Assembly: GCF_004217115.1 (NCBI RefSeq)
Contig: NZ_SHKN01000001.1
Coordinates: 933,781 to 997,780, forward strand
DNA length: 64,000 bases
From: Ancylomarina subtilis
GTDB lineage: Bacteria > Bacteroidota > Bacteroidia > Bacteroidales > Marinifilaceae
Reading direction: 5' to 3'
Shown here in pieces: positions 27,020 through 36,311 of the stretch (its first letter is position 1; each line of letters starts with the position of its first letter). Position numbers and translations under genes: made by a program. Under the pieces are notes generated by a model. It did no database searches. It saw only the letters and a list, made by a program, of their open reading frames with translations, and was not told where the DNA came from.

Positions 27020-28285
27020 TTATTTCTTCTTTCCTTTTGCAGATTTCATTCCACCCATTTTAAATGCCGGGATTGAAATTATTTTTGTACCTGCTTTCTC
27101 TGCCTCTAGATCCGCTTTTTTAGAAGCTGATTGTGTTGCCTTAGCTTCTTCAGCATGACCAACTAACTCCAACAAAATAGCTTTTGTTGCTAAATAACCA
27201 GATTTATGCTCAGGGCGAGTCTCGTTTACTGAAGCGTAGTCTGCCCAACGTAGTGCTCTCTCTAGCATCATTTTATCTTTTGACACTTTAGCAATGGTCG
27301 AAGCTGCAGAATCAAAATATCTATACTTATTTTCGTTCTTATTCAATAAAGAAAAATCAAGAGCAGCATCAACAGTGTATACATATTTGTCCCAATCATT
27401 CAAACGAGAGTATTCATTCTTTAAAGCAATAGCGATCAACTCAGAAGCCCTATCATAATTTGAATTTTGCAGATCAATAATTAAAGTATCGAAACCAGCT
27501 TTGTCATACTCACGCCCTTCACCTGGATAGAAATAAGAGTATTCTTCAATTTTCTTATTGTAGGTTTTATAGATTTTTGAATCGATTTCATCAGCGCCAA
27601 CAACTTCTGCTAATTGGTTTCTATTTTTCACAACAAAACGAAATTCATTGGTTGCCGGATTTCTCATAAAATACTTCACAATATTCCAGTTCTCTTTCTT
27701 CAACAAATCTTCTTTGTTTAAGCTAGATATATAAGCATCGGCTTTTTCAGCTTCCTCTTTACCCAAATTTGCCATACGCAATGATCTTAAATAAGAAAAC
27801 ATGAATTCTCCGTCGCGTTTCCCCGCTTCGTACTCTTTTTGCAAAGCAGCAAAATTTTTGTCATCCGATTGCGCTTCTTTTATATAAGCGATAAACTCGT
27901 CAGCACTATAAGCTCCGACAACACGATGAATAACTTCACCTTTAGCATTAATTACCAGAAAAGTAGGATAAGCATTAATTTTCCAACCTGGCTTTAGAGC
28001 AGGCCCCTCTCCTTTTTCCATATCGAGCTTATAGTTCACAAAATTGGCATTGAAATAATCAGCAACATGATCCTGTGTAAACACATCCTTGGCCATCATC
28101 TTACATGGTCCACACCAAGAAGTATAGCAGTCAACAAAAATCAATTTATTGCTCTTCTTAGCCTTTTTTAAAACCTTGTCCCATTTTGCATGTTCAAACT
28201 CAACAGAACGATTCTGTGCCATTGAAGCTGTAGAAATAAAAAGCCCCAAAAGAGCCAATACAATCACTGTTAGTAAATTTTTCAT
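27020..28285 (-). CDS. Exported thioredoxin-domain protein with helical C-terminal extension
   Basis: A 421-residue protein with a signal peptide (1-23, SMA-QN). An N-terminal thioredoxin domain (about 28-140) carries VDCYTSWCGPCKMMAKDVF and cis-Pro in NAYPTFLVI. The remaining 280 residues are mostly helical and TPR-like without a clear family, ending in a Lys-rich tail. It is a paralogue of the next gene upstream, with the same order of domains and the same CGPCKMMAK motif, so the two arose by duplication. It may be a periplasmic disulfide reductase or chaperone. Both neighbours on the strand are also thioredoxin-fold genes. Confidence 0.88.
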   Translation of the reverse strand: MKNLLTVIVLALLGLFISTASMAQNRSVEFEHAKWDKVLKKAKKSNKLIFVDCYTSWCGPCKMMAKDVFTQDHVADYFNANFVNYKLDMEKGEGPALKPGWKINAYPTFLVINAKGEVIHRVVGAYSADEFIAYIKEAQSDDKNFAALQKEYEAGKRDGEFMFSYLRSLRMANLGKEEAEKADAYISSLNKEDLLKKENWNIVKYFMRNPATNEFRFVVKNRNQLAEVVGADEIDSKIYKTYNKKIEEYSYFYPGEGREYDKAGFDTLIIDLQNSNYDRASELIAIALKNEYSRLNDWDKYVYTVDAALDFSLLNKNENKYRYFDSAASTIAKVSKDKMMLERALRWADYASVNETRPEHKSGYLATKAILLELVGHAEEAKATQSASKKADLEAEKAGTKIISIPAFKMGGMKSAKGKKK

Positions 28286-28512
28286 GTTATTATTTTAAAT
28301 AAGTATTCTATTGCCGAGACGAAACAGCCTGCCAGCTGCCAAAGCCATAAAGTAGATCGTCCGATAATAATTAATAGATTATAATCCTTTTAGTTACGAC
28401 GAGATATGCGTCACTCATCCAAAGCAAATTTCCCGTCATCAGTTTAAAGACCCTAAATTTTGATTTATACCTTAATTAAGACATGGTAATTTTCACGTTT
28501 ATTTTTAATATT

Positions 28513-29658
28513 TTATTTTTCCCCTAATAGATCAGCTTTCAATTTTAGAAATGCATTTTTAAAACCAGTATTCAAATTTTTAGTTGCCAAGCCCATATCA
28601 CACCACTTAGCTGCCTCTTCACGAAGAGTTTTATCTTCTGTTGCTTTATTTATAGGCAGAGCATAATTATATAGCGACATCAGGCTCTTATCAATTAAAC
28701 CCGATTCCAAGTATTTAGAGACTGTGCTTACAAAAACCATCCAATCTTTAAGAGTTCTAGCTGTTGCGATCTCTGAATAAGCCAAAATATTGGCTTTATC
28801 CTTAATCTTAAATTTTTCAAGATCAGATTCGAATTGTAACTTTCTTGCAAGATTCAGGTGAAAATCTCCCGATTCACATTTATCACAAAGCTGATTCCCT
28901 TGACGTAAAAATGTGAAGTAAATCTTCTCGGCAACTTCTTTTTCACCATACAAACCTTCAAACTGCTCTCTATTTGTCAATAAATACTGAAAAGCTTTAT
29001 TATCTGTATTATTGATATACTTTTTTACCAGATCCCAGTTTTCCCGGCTTAGTAACTTATCAGAAGTCAAGTCATCAAAATATTTTACGATAACCATCTT
29101 CAACTTTGCATTTTCACCTGCAGATTCAAGCACCTTCAAGTAATTAACCAGAAACTTGTAATCAAAAACGCCTTCTTTTTCATAAATTTCGTTGTAATCA
29201 GAAAGATTCATCTCACCATTTAAAGCTTTATTAGCAAATTTCAGGAAGTCAGATTTAGGCATGGAACCAACAGCCTTATGGTCAATTTTTTCGTTAGCAT
29301 CGATAAAAATCAAAGTTGGATAGGCAGTAACCCGCAGTTTTGATTTCAGACTTAAACCTGGTTCTTTCTCCATATCTAACTTCACATTCACAAAGTTTTG
29401 ATTAAATAAGTCTCCCACTTCAATATCTGTAAAGACGTTTTTAGCCATCATTTTACAGGGACCACACCAGCTTGTATAAGCATCAATAAAAATGAGTTTG
29501 TTTTCATTTTTAGCCTTCTTAAGAATCTCCTGCCAAGAGCTATGCACAAATTTAATCCCGGTATAATCTTTACTATCTGATTGCAGTTGAGCGTATGATT
29601 CCTGACAAAAAAACAGACAGAAAGACAAGCAAACAAGTATTGTTTTAATTTTATTCAT
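28513..29658 (-). CDS. Exported thioredoxin-domain protein, paralogue of the 27.0-28.3 kb gene
   Basis: A 381-residue protein starting at ATG 29658; an ATG nine codons upstream (29685) would put extra residues before the signal peptide MNKIKTILVCLSFCLFF. The thioredoxin domain (about 35-145) has IDAYTSWCGPCKMMAKNVF and VTAYPTLIFI. A helical, repeat-like C-terminal region of about 230 residues has no family I recognise. It directly follows susD in the same direction, so it is likely part of that transcript. Confidence 0.87.
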   Translation of the reverse strand: MNKIKTILVCLSFCLFFCQESYAQLQSDSKDYTGIKFVHSSWQEILKKAKNENKLIFIDAYTSWCGPCKMMAKNVFTDIEVGDLFNQNFVNVKLDMEKEPGLSLKSKLRVTAYPTLIFIDANEKIDHKAVGSMPKSDFLKFANKALNGEMNLSDYNEIYEKEGVFDYKFLVNYLKVLESAGENAKLKMVIVKYFDDLTSDKLLSRENWDLVKKYINNTDNKAFQYLLTNREQFEGLYGEKEVAEKIYFTFLRQGNQLCDKCESGDFHLNLARKLQFESDLEKFKIKDKANILAYSEIATARTLKDWMVFVSTVSKYLESGLIDKSLMSLYNYALPINKATEDKTLREEAAKWCDMGLATKNLNTGFKNAFLKLKADLLGEK

Positions 29659-29790
29659 CAGTAAAAATTTAGGAATAGAATTCACCTGACACCCGGAAAA
29701 ACTTGTATCATCAAGTTTCTCCTGATATCAGGAATGATTGTATTCAATTAAGTTGAAAAGAAACAGTCAAATAAATGACTGAGTTGAGAT

Positions 29791-31239
29791 TTACAAGTAG
29801 CCCGGATTCTGAACCAAACTCCCTTTTGTAATATCGATTTCTCGCTTGGGAATTGGTAATACATAACGACCAGCAGGCACATCCTCGTATACACCATCAC
29901 CATTTTTAAACTGAAGTTTTCTCCCGGTACGGATAATATCGTAACGATGTAATCCTTCAAAAGCCAGTTCTTTCTCGCGCTCAAGCAGAATACGATCAAT
30001 TAAATCCTCAGTTGTAGCAAAATCAGAAAGATTGTAATCAACAAAAGCAGCATCAGCACGACTAGCAATTCGATTCAATAAGTCAACAGATTCCTGCACC
30101 TTGCCTTCTGTTCTGGCCAAAGCTTCAGCACGTATCAAATACATTTCTGACAGGCGAATCATAGGGATATTATCACGTCCATCTTTGTGATTAAACTTAC
30201 TGGTTGTAAATTTACCCGGGTTGTATGTTGATAAAGGATTCCCTTCCCAGATCAAATCTGTTATTCTTTGATCGGTACCAGAAAATTTTCCTAAATAATC
30301 ATCGGATACATAACCAACCGATTTTGAATAATAGGGATAATAATGTGTACCAAACTGATGATCTCCCCCATTGAAAGTTAAAGGGATTGCATAAATAAAC
30401 TCTTCATCTAAATCTACATCAACCCCACTGCTAATTGGAAATACAGAACGAAGATAAGGTGCTAATCTATAAGTAGAGTTATTAACAAAAAATGCAGATT
30501 CTTCCGCTGCTTTTTGAAAATTCCCCATATATAAATACACTCTTGAAAGTAATGCATGTACACTTCCCTTCGTTGCGCGAGCTCTGGTTTCTAAATCATC
30601 ATCGTATTCAACCCTCAAATCGGGTAAAGCATCTGTCAAATCTTTAACTATTTGGATGTAAACTTCATCATTTGTAGAACGCTTCAATGCATTATTTGAA
30701 ACAAATTCTGTTCCCGCATAGGGAGTAAGCTGTAAGGGTAAACATAAGCCATCCTTTTTTCCTTCCAAAGCTCCATCCCCGTACAAACGCAGCATAACTA
30801 AATAATTGTAAGCTCTTAAAAATTTAGCTTCAGCCACGTGCTGCTTCTCAAGATCCTCATTATAGGTTCCCAACTCAGGAACTGACTTTATGATAACATT
30901 AGCCACATTTATTGCCGAATAGGTCTTAGACCATATTTCTTCAGCCGTATAATCATCTGTTAATAACTTACCTGACACCAAGGCCATACTGTATGTGCTC
31001 GTCACCTCAATAAGTCTTGTTGTCACATCTCCTATGGTATAAGCAGTTTGCTTATTCGCCTCATAGGTTTTATTGTAAACATCCATTAAGGCTGATTCGG
31101 CGGAAGCTGCAGTCTGAAAAACTTCAGATTCAACAGTAGTATCCTCTGGAGCAAGATCAAGTTGTTTATCACAAGCTGTTAAGCTACCAACAATAGCTAA
31201 CAGAACAAGACCATATATATTAATAACTCTATTTTTCAT
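29791..31239 (-). CDS. SusD/RagB family outer-membrane nutrient-binding lipoprotein
   Basis: A 482-residue surface lipoprotein. It has a lipobox LTAC (C23), then the N-terminal SusD-like region (QLDLAPEDTTVESEVFQTAASAES, as motif positions 26-49), the TPR-like AEAKFLRAYNYLVMLRLYGD, and the C-terminal RagB domain with IPMIRLSEMYLIRAEALAR and ILLEREKELAFEGLHRYD. It caps the SusC channel encoded just upstream (66 bp gap) and captures the substrate. The cargo cannot be read from the sequence, and no glycoside hydrolase is nearby, so a peptide- or protein-derived substrate is as likely as a glycan. Confidence 0.94.
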   Translation of the reverse strand: MKNRVINIYGLVLLAIVGSLTACDKQLDLAPEDTTVESEVFQTAASAESALMDVYNKTYEANKQTAYTIGDVTTRLIEVTSTYSMALVSGKLLTDDYTAEEIWSKTYSAINVANVIIKSVPELGTYNEDLEKQHVAEAKFLRAYNYLVMLRLYGDGALEGKKDGLCLPLQLTPYAGTEFVSNNALKRSTNDEVYIQIVKDLTDALPDLRVEYDDDLETRARATKGSVHALLSRVYLYMGNFQKAAEESAFFVNNSTYRLAPYLRSVFPISSGVDVDLDEEFIYAIPLTFNGGDHQFGTHYYPYYSKSVGYVSDDYLGKFSGTDQRITDLIWEGNPLSTYNPGKFTTSKFNHKDGRDNIPMIRLSEMYLIRAEALARTEGKVQESVDLLNRIASRADAAFVDYNLSDFATTEDLIDRILLEREKELAFEGLHRYDIIRTGRKLQFKNGDGVYEDVPAGRYVLPIPKREIDITKGSLVQNPGYL

Positions 31240-31305
31240 TTTTTTGAAATTAGTATCTTGACACTATACTTTGCATCAGGAATAATTACAATAAACTCTC
31301 TTATA

Positions 31306-34300
31306 TTATCTTAAACCAATTTTAAGCCCAATCTGTATGGCCTTTTGCTGAGGTATGGTCAATTCATCATTTCCTGCATAAGCAGCTGATGAGCCAAAGG
31401 CACTCACCTCAGGATCAGGACCAGAATAATTCGTCCAGGTTAGTAAATTCGATCCTTTCGCATAAAGTACCAAACTTTCTAATCCCAGTTTACGAATTCT
31501 ATCCGTATTAAAGCGATAAGATAATGAAACATTTTTCAAACGCACAAAAGACCCATCTTCCAGGAAACGGTCAGTCTCCCTACTAACAGTGTAATCTGTA
31601 CCTCCTCCAATTTTTCCAGGAGTAGACAGATTATACTTTTTCGGAATCTCAGTTTTATGTCCTGCAATTATCCACTCATCCAAAATTTCAGTACTCAGAT
31701 TCCTGTTTTTATTATCCGTATACGTTAAAAGTTCGGCACGAGTTCCGTTCATTATTTTTCCACCATAGGAAAAACTCAACAGCGTACTCAATTCAAGATT
31801 CTTATACGTAAATATATTTGTAAATCCACCTGTAAATTCTGGCATTCTATCGCCCATTACAAATTTATTATCGTACGCTTCCTTATTATTTATAGATGCT
31901 GGAGGTGTGGTCGAAATGCTCCCATCTGAATACCTCCATAAAGGATTACCCGTAAGAGGATCAACACTATGCCAATCGTACAAAAACCATGCTGTTGCCG
32001 ATTCTCCAACCTGATAATAGGCATAGCCAATTTCTGATCCTCCTGCAACATATCCCTTCAGGTTAAGTTTTGTTACCTTATTGGTATTCCTTGCAAAATT
32101 TAAATTCGAAGTCCACTTAAATTCTTTATCGATATTTACACTGGTCAATGATATCTCTATCCCCTTATTTTCCATATCAACCAGATTTTGTATTTGAGAA
32201 GAATAGCCTGAATATAAGGGTACACTTGAACCAATTAACATGTCGATACTTTTCTTATTATAATAATCAAACGTTAAAGAAAACCTCGATTCAAATAACG
32301 ATACGTCTAATCCTATGTCAACGGTATGCGTTTTTTCCCATTTCAGGTCAGGATTACTAGCTTGCTGCACTTCAAGAATATTAGTATTACCGTACTGTTT
32401 AGCGTAGTCTCTAGCCACATATTGACCTTGATTGCCGTAATAGCCACCTGAACCGGAGATACCTGAAAATCCTAAACTCGCACGAAATTTCAGATCATCA
32501 ACCCATAGGTATGGTTCCATAAATTGTTCCTCAGAAATTCGCCAACCTACCGAAAATGATGGGAAACCAACATATCTTTCGTTTTTATTAAATCGAGAAG
32601 AACCATCTACACGATAGGTTACTCCTGCCATATATTTGTCTTTCCAACGGTAGTTCATTCTACCAAAAAACGAGACCATAGCCCATTCTCTTAAAACGGC
32701 ACCATCAACTCGAGAATCGTTAGCCGAACCAATACTTAAGACATCGTTCGTTGGAAAATCTGTAGCTGCAATCCGAACATAGTCTTCCTTTGAAGTTTCG
32801 AAGCTTTGACCTATAACACCCGTGAATACATGCTCACCAAATTCTTTATATATTGATGCTGTGTTATTAATAACAAGCTTTAAATTATTAATATTTGTTT
32901 GACTTGCACTTCCTTGAATAATCTCAACCTCTTTACCCGCATCAATCCCTTTGTATTCTTTATTACGATTATAAGCTTTTGAAGACATTAAATCAATACC
33001 AACTTCAGTCTTAAGGGTTAACCACGACAAAGCTTTGTATTCAGCATATAAATTACCTATAACACGCTTATCCTTAACGAAGTTTATATCCTCCTTAGCT
33101 TTGGCAATTGGATTAAATCTATCGCGATCGCTCTGAACAAAAACGTAATCTCCATTATCATCTTTAATGCGTGTATTGGGAGCAGCAAGTAATGAATTCC
33201 GATAAACACTACCTGAGTTCAATGAGTTATTATCGGTATAAGACAAACTTATATTATTTCCAAAACGAAATTTCTCGCTTGATTTATACTCATAATTAAT
33301 TCGGGCGGTATAACGTTTAAAATCATTATTAATCACATACGAATCCTGGTCCAGATAATTTAGAGATAAAAAATACGTACTTTTGTCTGTTCCTGCAGAA
33401 ACCGTTGCCGAAATATTATTGGTTACTGCCGTACGTGTTGCAGCATCGAACCAATCCGTATTATACCCCTTGGTAAATGGATAAATACCATTGGTATTTG
33501 CCCCTAAAAAACTATTATAAAAATCAACATATTGATCTCCATTCAAAACATCAGGAACATCAATAGGACTAGCAACTGAAGTAGAAATATTAAGGTCAAC
33601 TTTAGGTAAACCTTTTTTTCCTTTTTTAGTCGTAATCAGGATAACACCAGCAGCACCTCTCGATCCATAAATAGCCGTCGCATAGGCATCTTTCAACACC
33701 TCGATGGATTCAATATCATCCATATTCAAACTCGCCAAAGGGTTTCTCTCGAATTCAGATGTTGCCCCAATAGAGCCTGATGTCGTATTCCCACCCATTG
33801 CAACCATGGGAACACCTCCGGACTGAAAAGAAGTTGAAGCTCCGGCACCAACTCCATATACAGGAACCCCATCAATAATATAAAGCGGGTTATTATCAGC
33901 AGAAAGCGATGTAATTCCTCGAATAGTTATCGCTGTAGCACTGCCAGGAGTTCCACTTGCAGAATTAACCTGCACGCCCGCAATTTGACCTGAAAGTGCA
34001 TTATCAACACTTAATGCAACTTGATCGATCTGTTCAATATTAACAGATGATACCGCACCTGTTAAGTCGCGTCTTTCCTGTACACCGTAACCAATTACGG
34101 CTATTTCTTTAAGCGATATATTATCGGGACTCAGGATCAAATCGAAATGCGTTTTAGTCCCAATTTTAATTTCTTTTGATGTATAACCTATTGACGAAAT
34201 CAATAAAACGTCGCCTGGGTTAGCCACAATAATAAAGTTACCATCAAAATCGGCTGCTACACCATTGGTTGTTCCTTTTACGATAATTGTAGCACCAACT

Positions 34301-34443
34301 ACAGGCTGATTATCTTCCGAACATTTGAGTGTGCCCGTAATCTTAATTTTCTTTAATTCCTGAGCTTTAGTAATTTGAGCCTTAACACTCAAAGTCGATA
34401 AGGACAGTAATATGGAAAAAAGGGCTAAGAGTATTTTATACAT
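31306..34443 (-). CDS. SusC/RagA family TonB-dependent outer-membrane transporter (first)
   Basis: A 1045-residue TonB-dependent receptor. Signal peptide 1-23; carboxypeptidase-like regulatory domain (about 33-110, ITGTLKCSEDNQPVVGATIIVKG); plug domain (about 115-275) with the SusC hallmark VGYGVQERRDLTGAVSSV, DNALSGQIAGVQV and LKDAYATAIYGSRGAAGVILITTKKG; then a beta-barrel with the late FVRLKNVSLSYRF. It is paired with the SusD gene immediately downstream and imports its bound substrate using TonB energy. There is no STN domain, unlike the second SusC at 36-40 kb, so anti-sigma signalling probably runs through the other one. Confidence 0.94.
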   Translation of the reverse strand: MYKILLALFSILLSLSTLSVKAQITKAQELKKIKITGTLKCSEDNQPVVGATIIVKGTTNGVAADFDGNFIIVANPGDVLLISSIGYTSKEIKIGTKTHFDLILSPDNISLKEIAVIGYGVQERRDLTGAVSSVNIEQIDQVALSVDNALSGQIAGVQVNSASGTPGSATAITIRGITSLSADNNPLYIIDGVPVYGVGAGASTSFQSGGVPMVAMGGNTTSGSIGATSEFERNPLASLNMDDIESIEVLKDAYATAIYGSRGAAGVILITTKKGKKGLPKVDLNISTSVASPIDVPDVLNGDQYVDFYNSFLGANTNGIYPFTKGYNTDWFDAATRTAVTNNISATVSAGTDKSTYFLSLNYLDQDSYVINNDFKRYTARINYEYKSSEKFRFGNNISLSYTDNNSLNSGSVYRNSLLAAPNTRIKDDNGDYVFVQSDRDRFNPIAKAKEDINFVKDKRVIGNLYAEYKALSWLTLKTEVGIDLMSSKAYNRNKEYKGIDAGKEVEIIQGSASQTNINNLKLVINNTASIYKEFGEHVFTGVIGQSFETSKEDYVRIAATDFPTNDVLSIGSANDSRVDGAVLREWAMVSFFGRMNYRWKDKYMAGVTYRVDGSSRFNKNERYVGFPSFSVGWRISEEQFMEPYLWVDDLKFRASLGFSGISGSGGYYGNQGQYVARDYAKQYGNTNILEVQQASNPDLKWEKTHTVDIGLDVSLFESRFSLTFDYYNKKSIDMLIGSSVPLYSGYSSQIQNLVDMENKGIEISLTSVNIDKEFKWTSNLNFARNTNKVTKLNLKGYVAGGSEIGYAYYQVGESATAWFLYDWHSVDPLTGNPLWRYSDGSISTTPPASINNKEAYDNKFVMGDRMPEFTGGFTNIFTYKNLELSTLLSFSYGGKIMNGTRAELLTYTDNKNRNLSTEILDEWIIAGHKTEIPKKYNLSTPGKIGGGTDYTVSRETDRFLEDGSFVRLKNVSLSYRFNTDRIRKLGLESLVLYAKGSNLLTWTNYSGPDPEVSAFGSSAAYAGNDELTIPQQKAIQIGLKIGLR

Positions 34444-34453
34444 GATATTGAAT

Positions 34454-34469
34454 TTTACTACATGTTATT
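34454..34469 (-). promoter_or_regulatory. Shared 16-bp motif before the first SusC gene
   Basis: TTTACTACATGTTATT (plus-strand reading) lies 10 bp before the SusC ATG and recurs exactly at 39813-39828 before the second SusC; a near copy is at 36272-36289. Its position close to the start codon suggests a leader or translational element rather than a -10 box. Confidence 0.4.
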
Positions 34470-34545
34470 TGAATACAAATGATAACCTCAACAGAAGTTT
34501 ATTTTAGGAGGCCACCTGCCAGTAACCTCCTAGTCGAAATTCAAA

Positions 34546-35988
34546 TTAATTTAATGTTCCTTTCCAAGAATCTGTCAGTATTTTAGCTGTACCATCAGCT
34601 TCAGCACCTTTCCCACCAAAAATATGAACCACATTTCCATCTTTGACAAATGCATGACCTGCACGTCCTGCAAAACCCTCTGGCAATGCACCTTCAGTAA
34701 CCTTTGTCCAGTTTAAACCTGCATCTTCTGAAACCCAGGTTGCATTCGATGGTACTGCAATTTCAGTGCTTTCATCCATCTCACCTGTAGCCACATTACC
34801 ACCTATTAAATAGAATCTGTCGTTATACACATAGCAAATATGACCGGCACAGGCATCAAATGGTTTTTCCACAGCTAATTTTGTCCAGTTAATGCCATCA
34901 GCTGACTTATATACATCGTTAAAATATTGATTCGGATATCCTGTACGTCCACCAATCAGATATAATTCATCATTATAAACCACCAATTGACTTTTAGCTC
35001 TGGCAACAAAGTCTGCTCCAAAATCAGCTTCCAAATTAGTCCAGGTAGCCCCACCGTCGGTCGATTTCCATGCATCAGCAATCGCACCTTGAGGAGCACC
35101 ATAAGCTACTGAAAAACCACCAACCACATATAAATCACCATTCATATTGGCAACGGTTGGTTCAGTTCTTATTGAAAAGGAATTAACTTCAGGTGCTGCA
35201 CCCCAACCTTCGTAGTCGGTTTGTGTAGTTGTAATCTTCTCCCAAGTAGCCCCGTCTGTTGAAGTCCATACTTTATTAACACCATTACCATCACCGGTTC
35301 CGCCACCAAAATAATCTGAGTATGACAAACCTCCCAGTAGTAATTGCTTATCGCCATGTTTCACAGTTGCAGATCCAACTGCAATACCATAATCCTGGAA
35401 AATAGTAGAAGAAACTTCAGTAAAGGCGACACCATCAGTAGATGAATAAATTCCTGCTTCATGATCACCATAAACTGCAGCTCCTTTAAGACCTCCTACA
35501 ACAAAATACTTACCATCCAATTCGAAAGCTGTCATTTGAGTATACAATGGGAAGCCTGCATTAGGGGATAAATTTGTCCAGGCAGACAACTCGTTAGCTA
35601 CATTAACTCTTACGGTGTAACTGATTGTATTATCACCATTCTCAGCAACAACAGTAAAAACAACATCATTTGTAAAATCCATACTTATTGATCCACTTAC
35701 CTGAGGAATACCATCGATATTTACTTGAGCCAAAGGTGCAGCACTAAATACTGGTGTTAATGCAGAAGCGTCAAATCCGTATGGCAAAGCAATTTGATTG
35801 GTAATAACATTATCGCTCCCAATGGTAAACTCATAATTTTCAAGAGCTTCATCAGCAAATCCAAAGTTTAAAAATCCTGTTAAATCACTCAATTTTTTCT
35901 CATCATCGCTACAAGAAGTGAACACACTACTCAATAAGATGGCCATAAGTGGTAAAGCCATTTTCCATGAAATTCTTAAATTTTTCAT
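34546..35988 (-). CDS. DUF6242 / Kelch- and Asp-box-repeat lipoprotein
   Basis: A 480-residue surface lipoprotein with lipobox VFTSC (about C26). The N-terminal domain (30-130) is Ig-like, with an 'ITYTVRV' end, as in DUF6242 and DUF5018-type cell-surface modules. The rest is a beta-propeller built from Kelch-type 'VVGG' strands and Asp-box-like turns: STDGATWEKI, STDGGATWTNL, SADGINWTKL and SEDAGLNWTKV. Such propellers bind ligands or proteins. It lies between the two SusC genes on the same strand and takes the place a surface-glycan-binding protein would hold in a PUL. Confidence 0.85.
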   Translation of the reverse strand: MKNLRISWKMALPLMAILLSSVFTSCSDDEKKLSDLTGFLNFGFADEALENYEFTIGSDNVITNQIALPYGFDASALTPVFSAAPLAQVNIDGIPQVSGSISMDFTNDVVFTVVAENGDNTISYTVRVNVANELSAWTNLSPNAGFPLYTQMTAFELDGKYFVVGGLKGAAVYGDHEAGIYSSTDGVAFTEVSSTIFQDYGIAVGSATVKHGDKQLLLGGLSYSDYFGGGTGDGNGVNKVWTSTDGATWEKITTTQTDYEGWGAAPEVNSFSIRTEPTVANMNGDLYVVGGFSVAYGAPQGAIADAWKSTDGGATWTNLEADFGADFVARAKSQLVVYNDELYLIGGRTGYPNQYFNDVYKSADGINWTKLAVEKPFDACAGHICYVYNDRFYLIGGNVATGEMDESTEIAVPSNATWVSEDAGLNWTKVTEGALPEGFAGRAGHAFVKDGNVVHIFGGKGAEADGTAKILTDSWKGTLN

Positions 35989-36311
35989 AAACTTTAATTT
36001 TAGGTTTTAATTGGGTTTATTATTCGGATTCTATCGTTCAAAATTCGATTTCTATGACTGACTCAGACTCTTGTTTTATCAATCTTTTCATCACATTTTC
36101 ACTTCTAACAATCCATTTTCTGTTTAACTTAACTCACCTAACACCTCAAAAACATAGAAAAAGTCTATCCCAATTACCAGCTGTGAAGCTGATATTATGT
36201 AATCTTTGATATGTTTCTTAAGATTTTTTCCGGTGCGGTTATCTTATCCTGCCAGATTCAATAACCTTTCATTTACTACATATATTATTTATTTTTACTT
36301 GACAAGTTTGT
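35989..36311. other. Intergenic region with TTTACTAC-like motif and partial palindrome
   Basis: About 320 bp between the STN-SusC stop and the DUF6242 start. Near the SusC end it holds TTTACTACATATATTATT (36272-36289) and TTTACTTGACAAGTTTG (36294-36310), near copies of elements found upstream of the SusC gene at 39.8 kb. The rest shows no ORF. Confidence 0.45.
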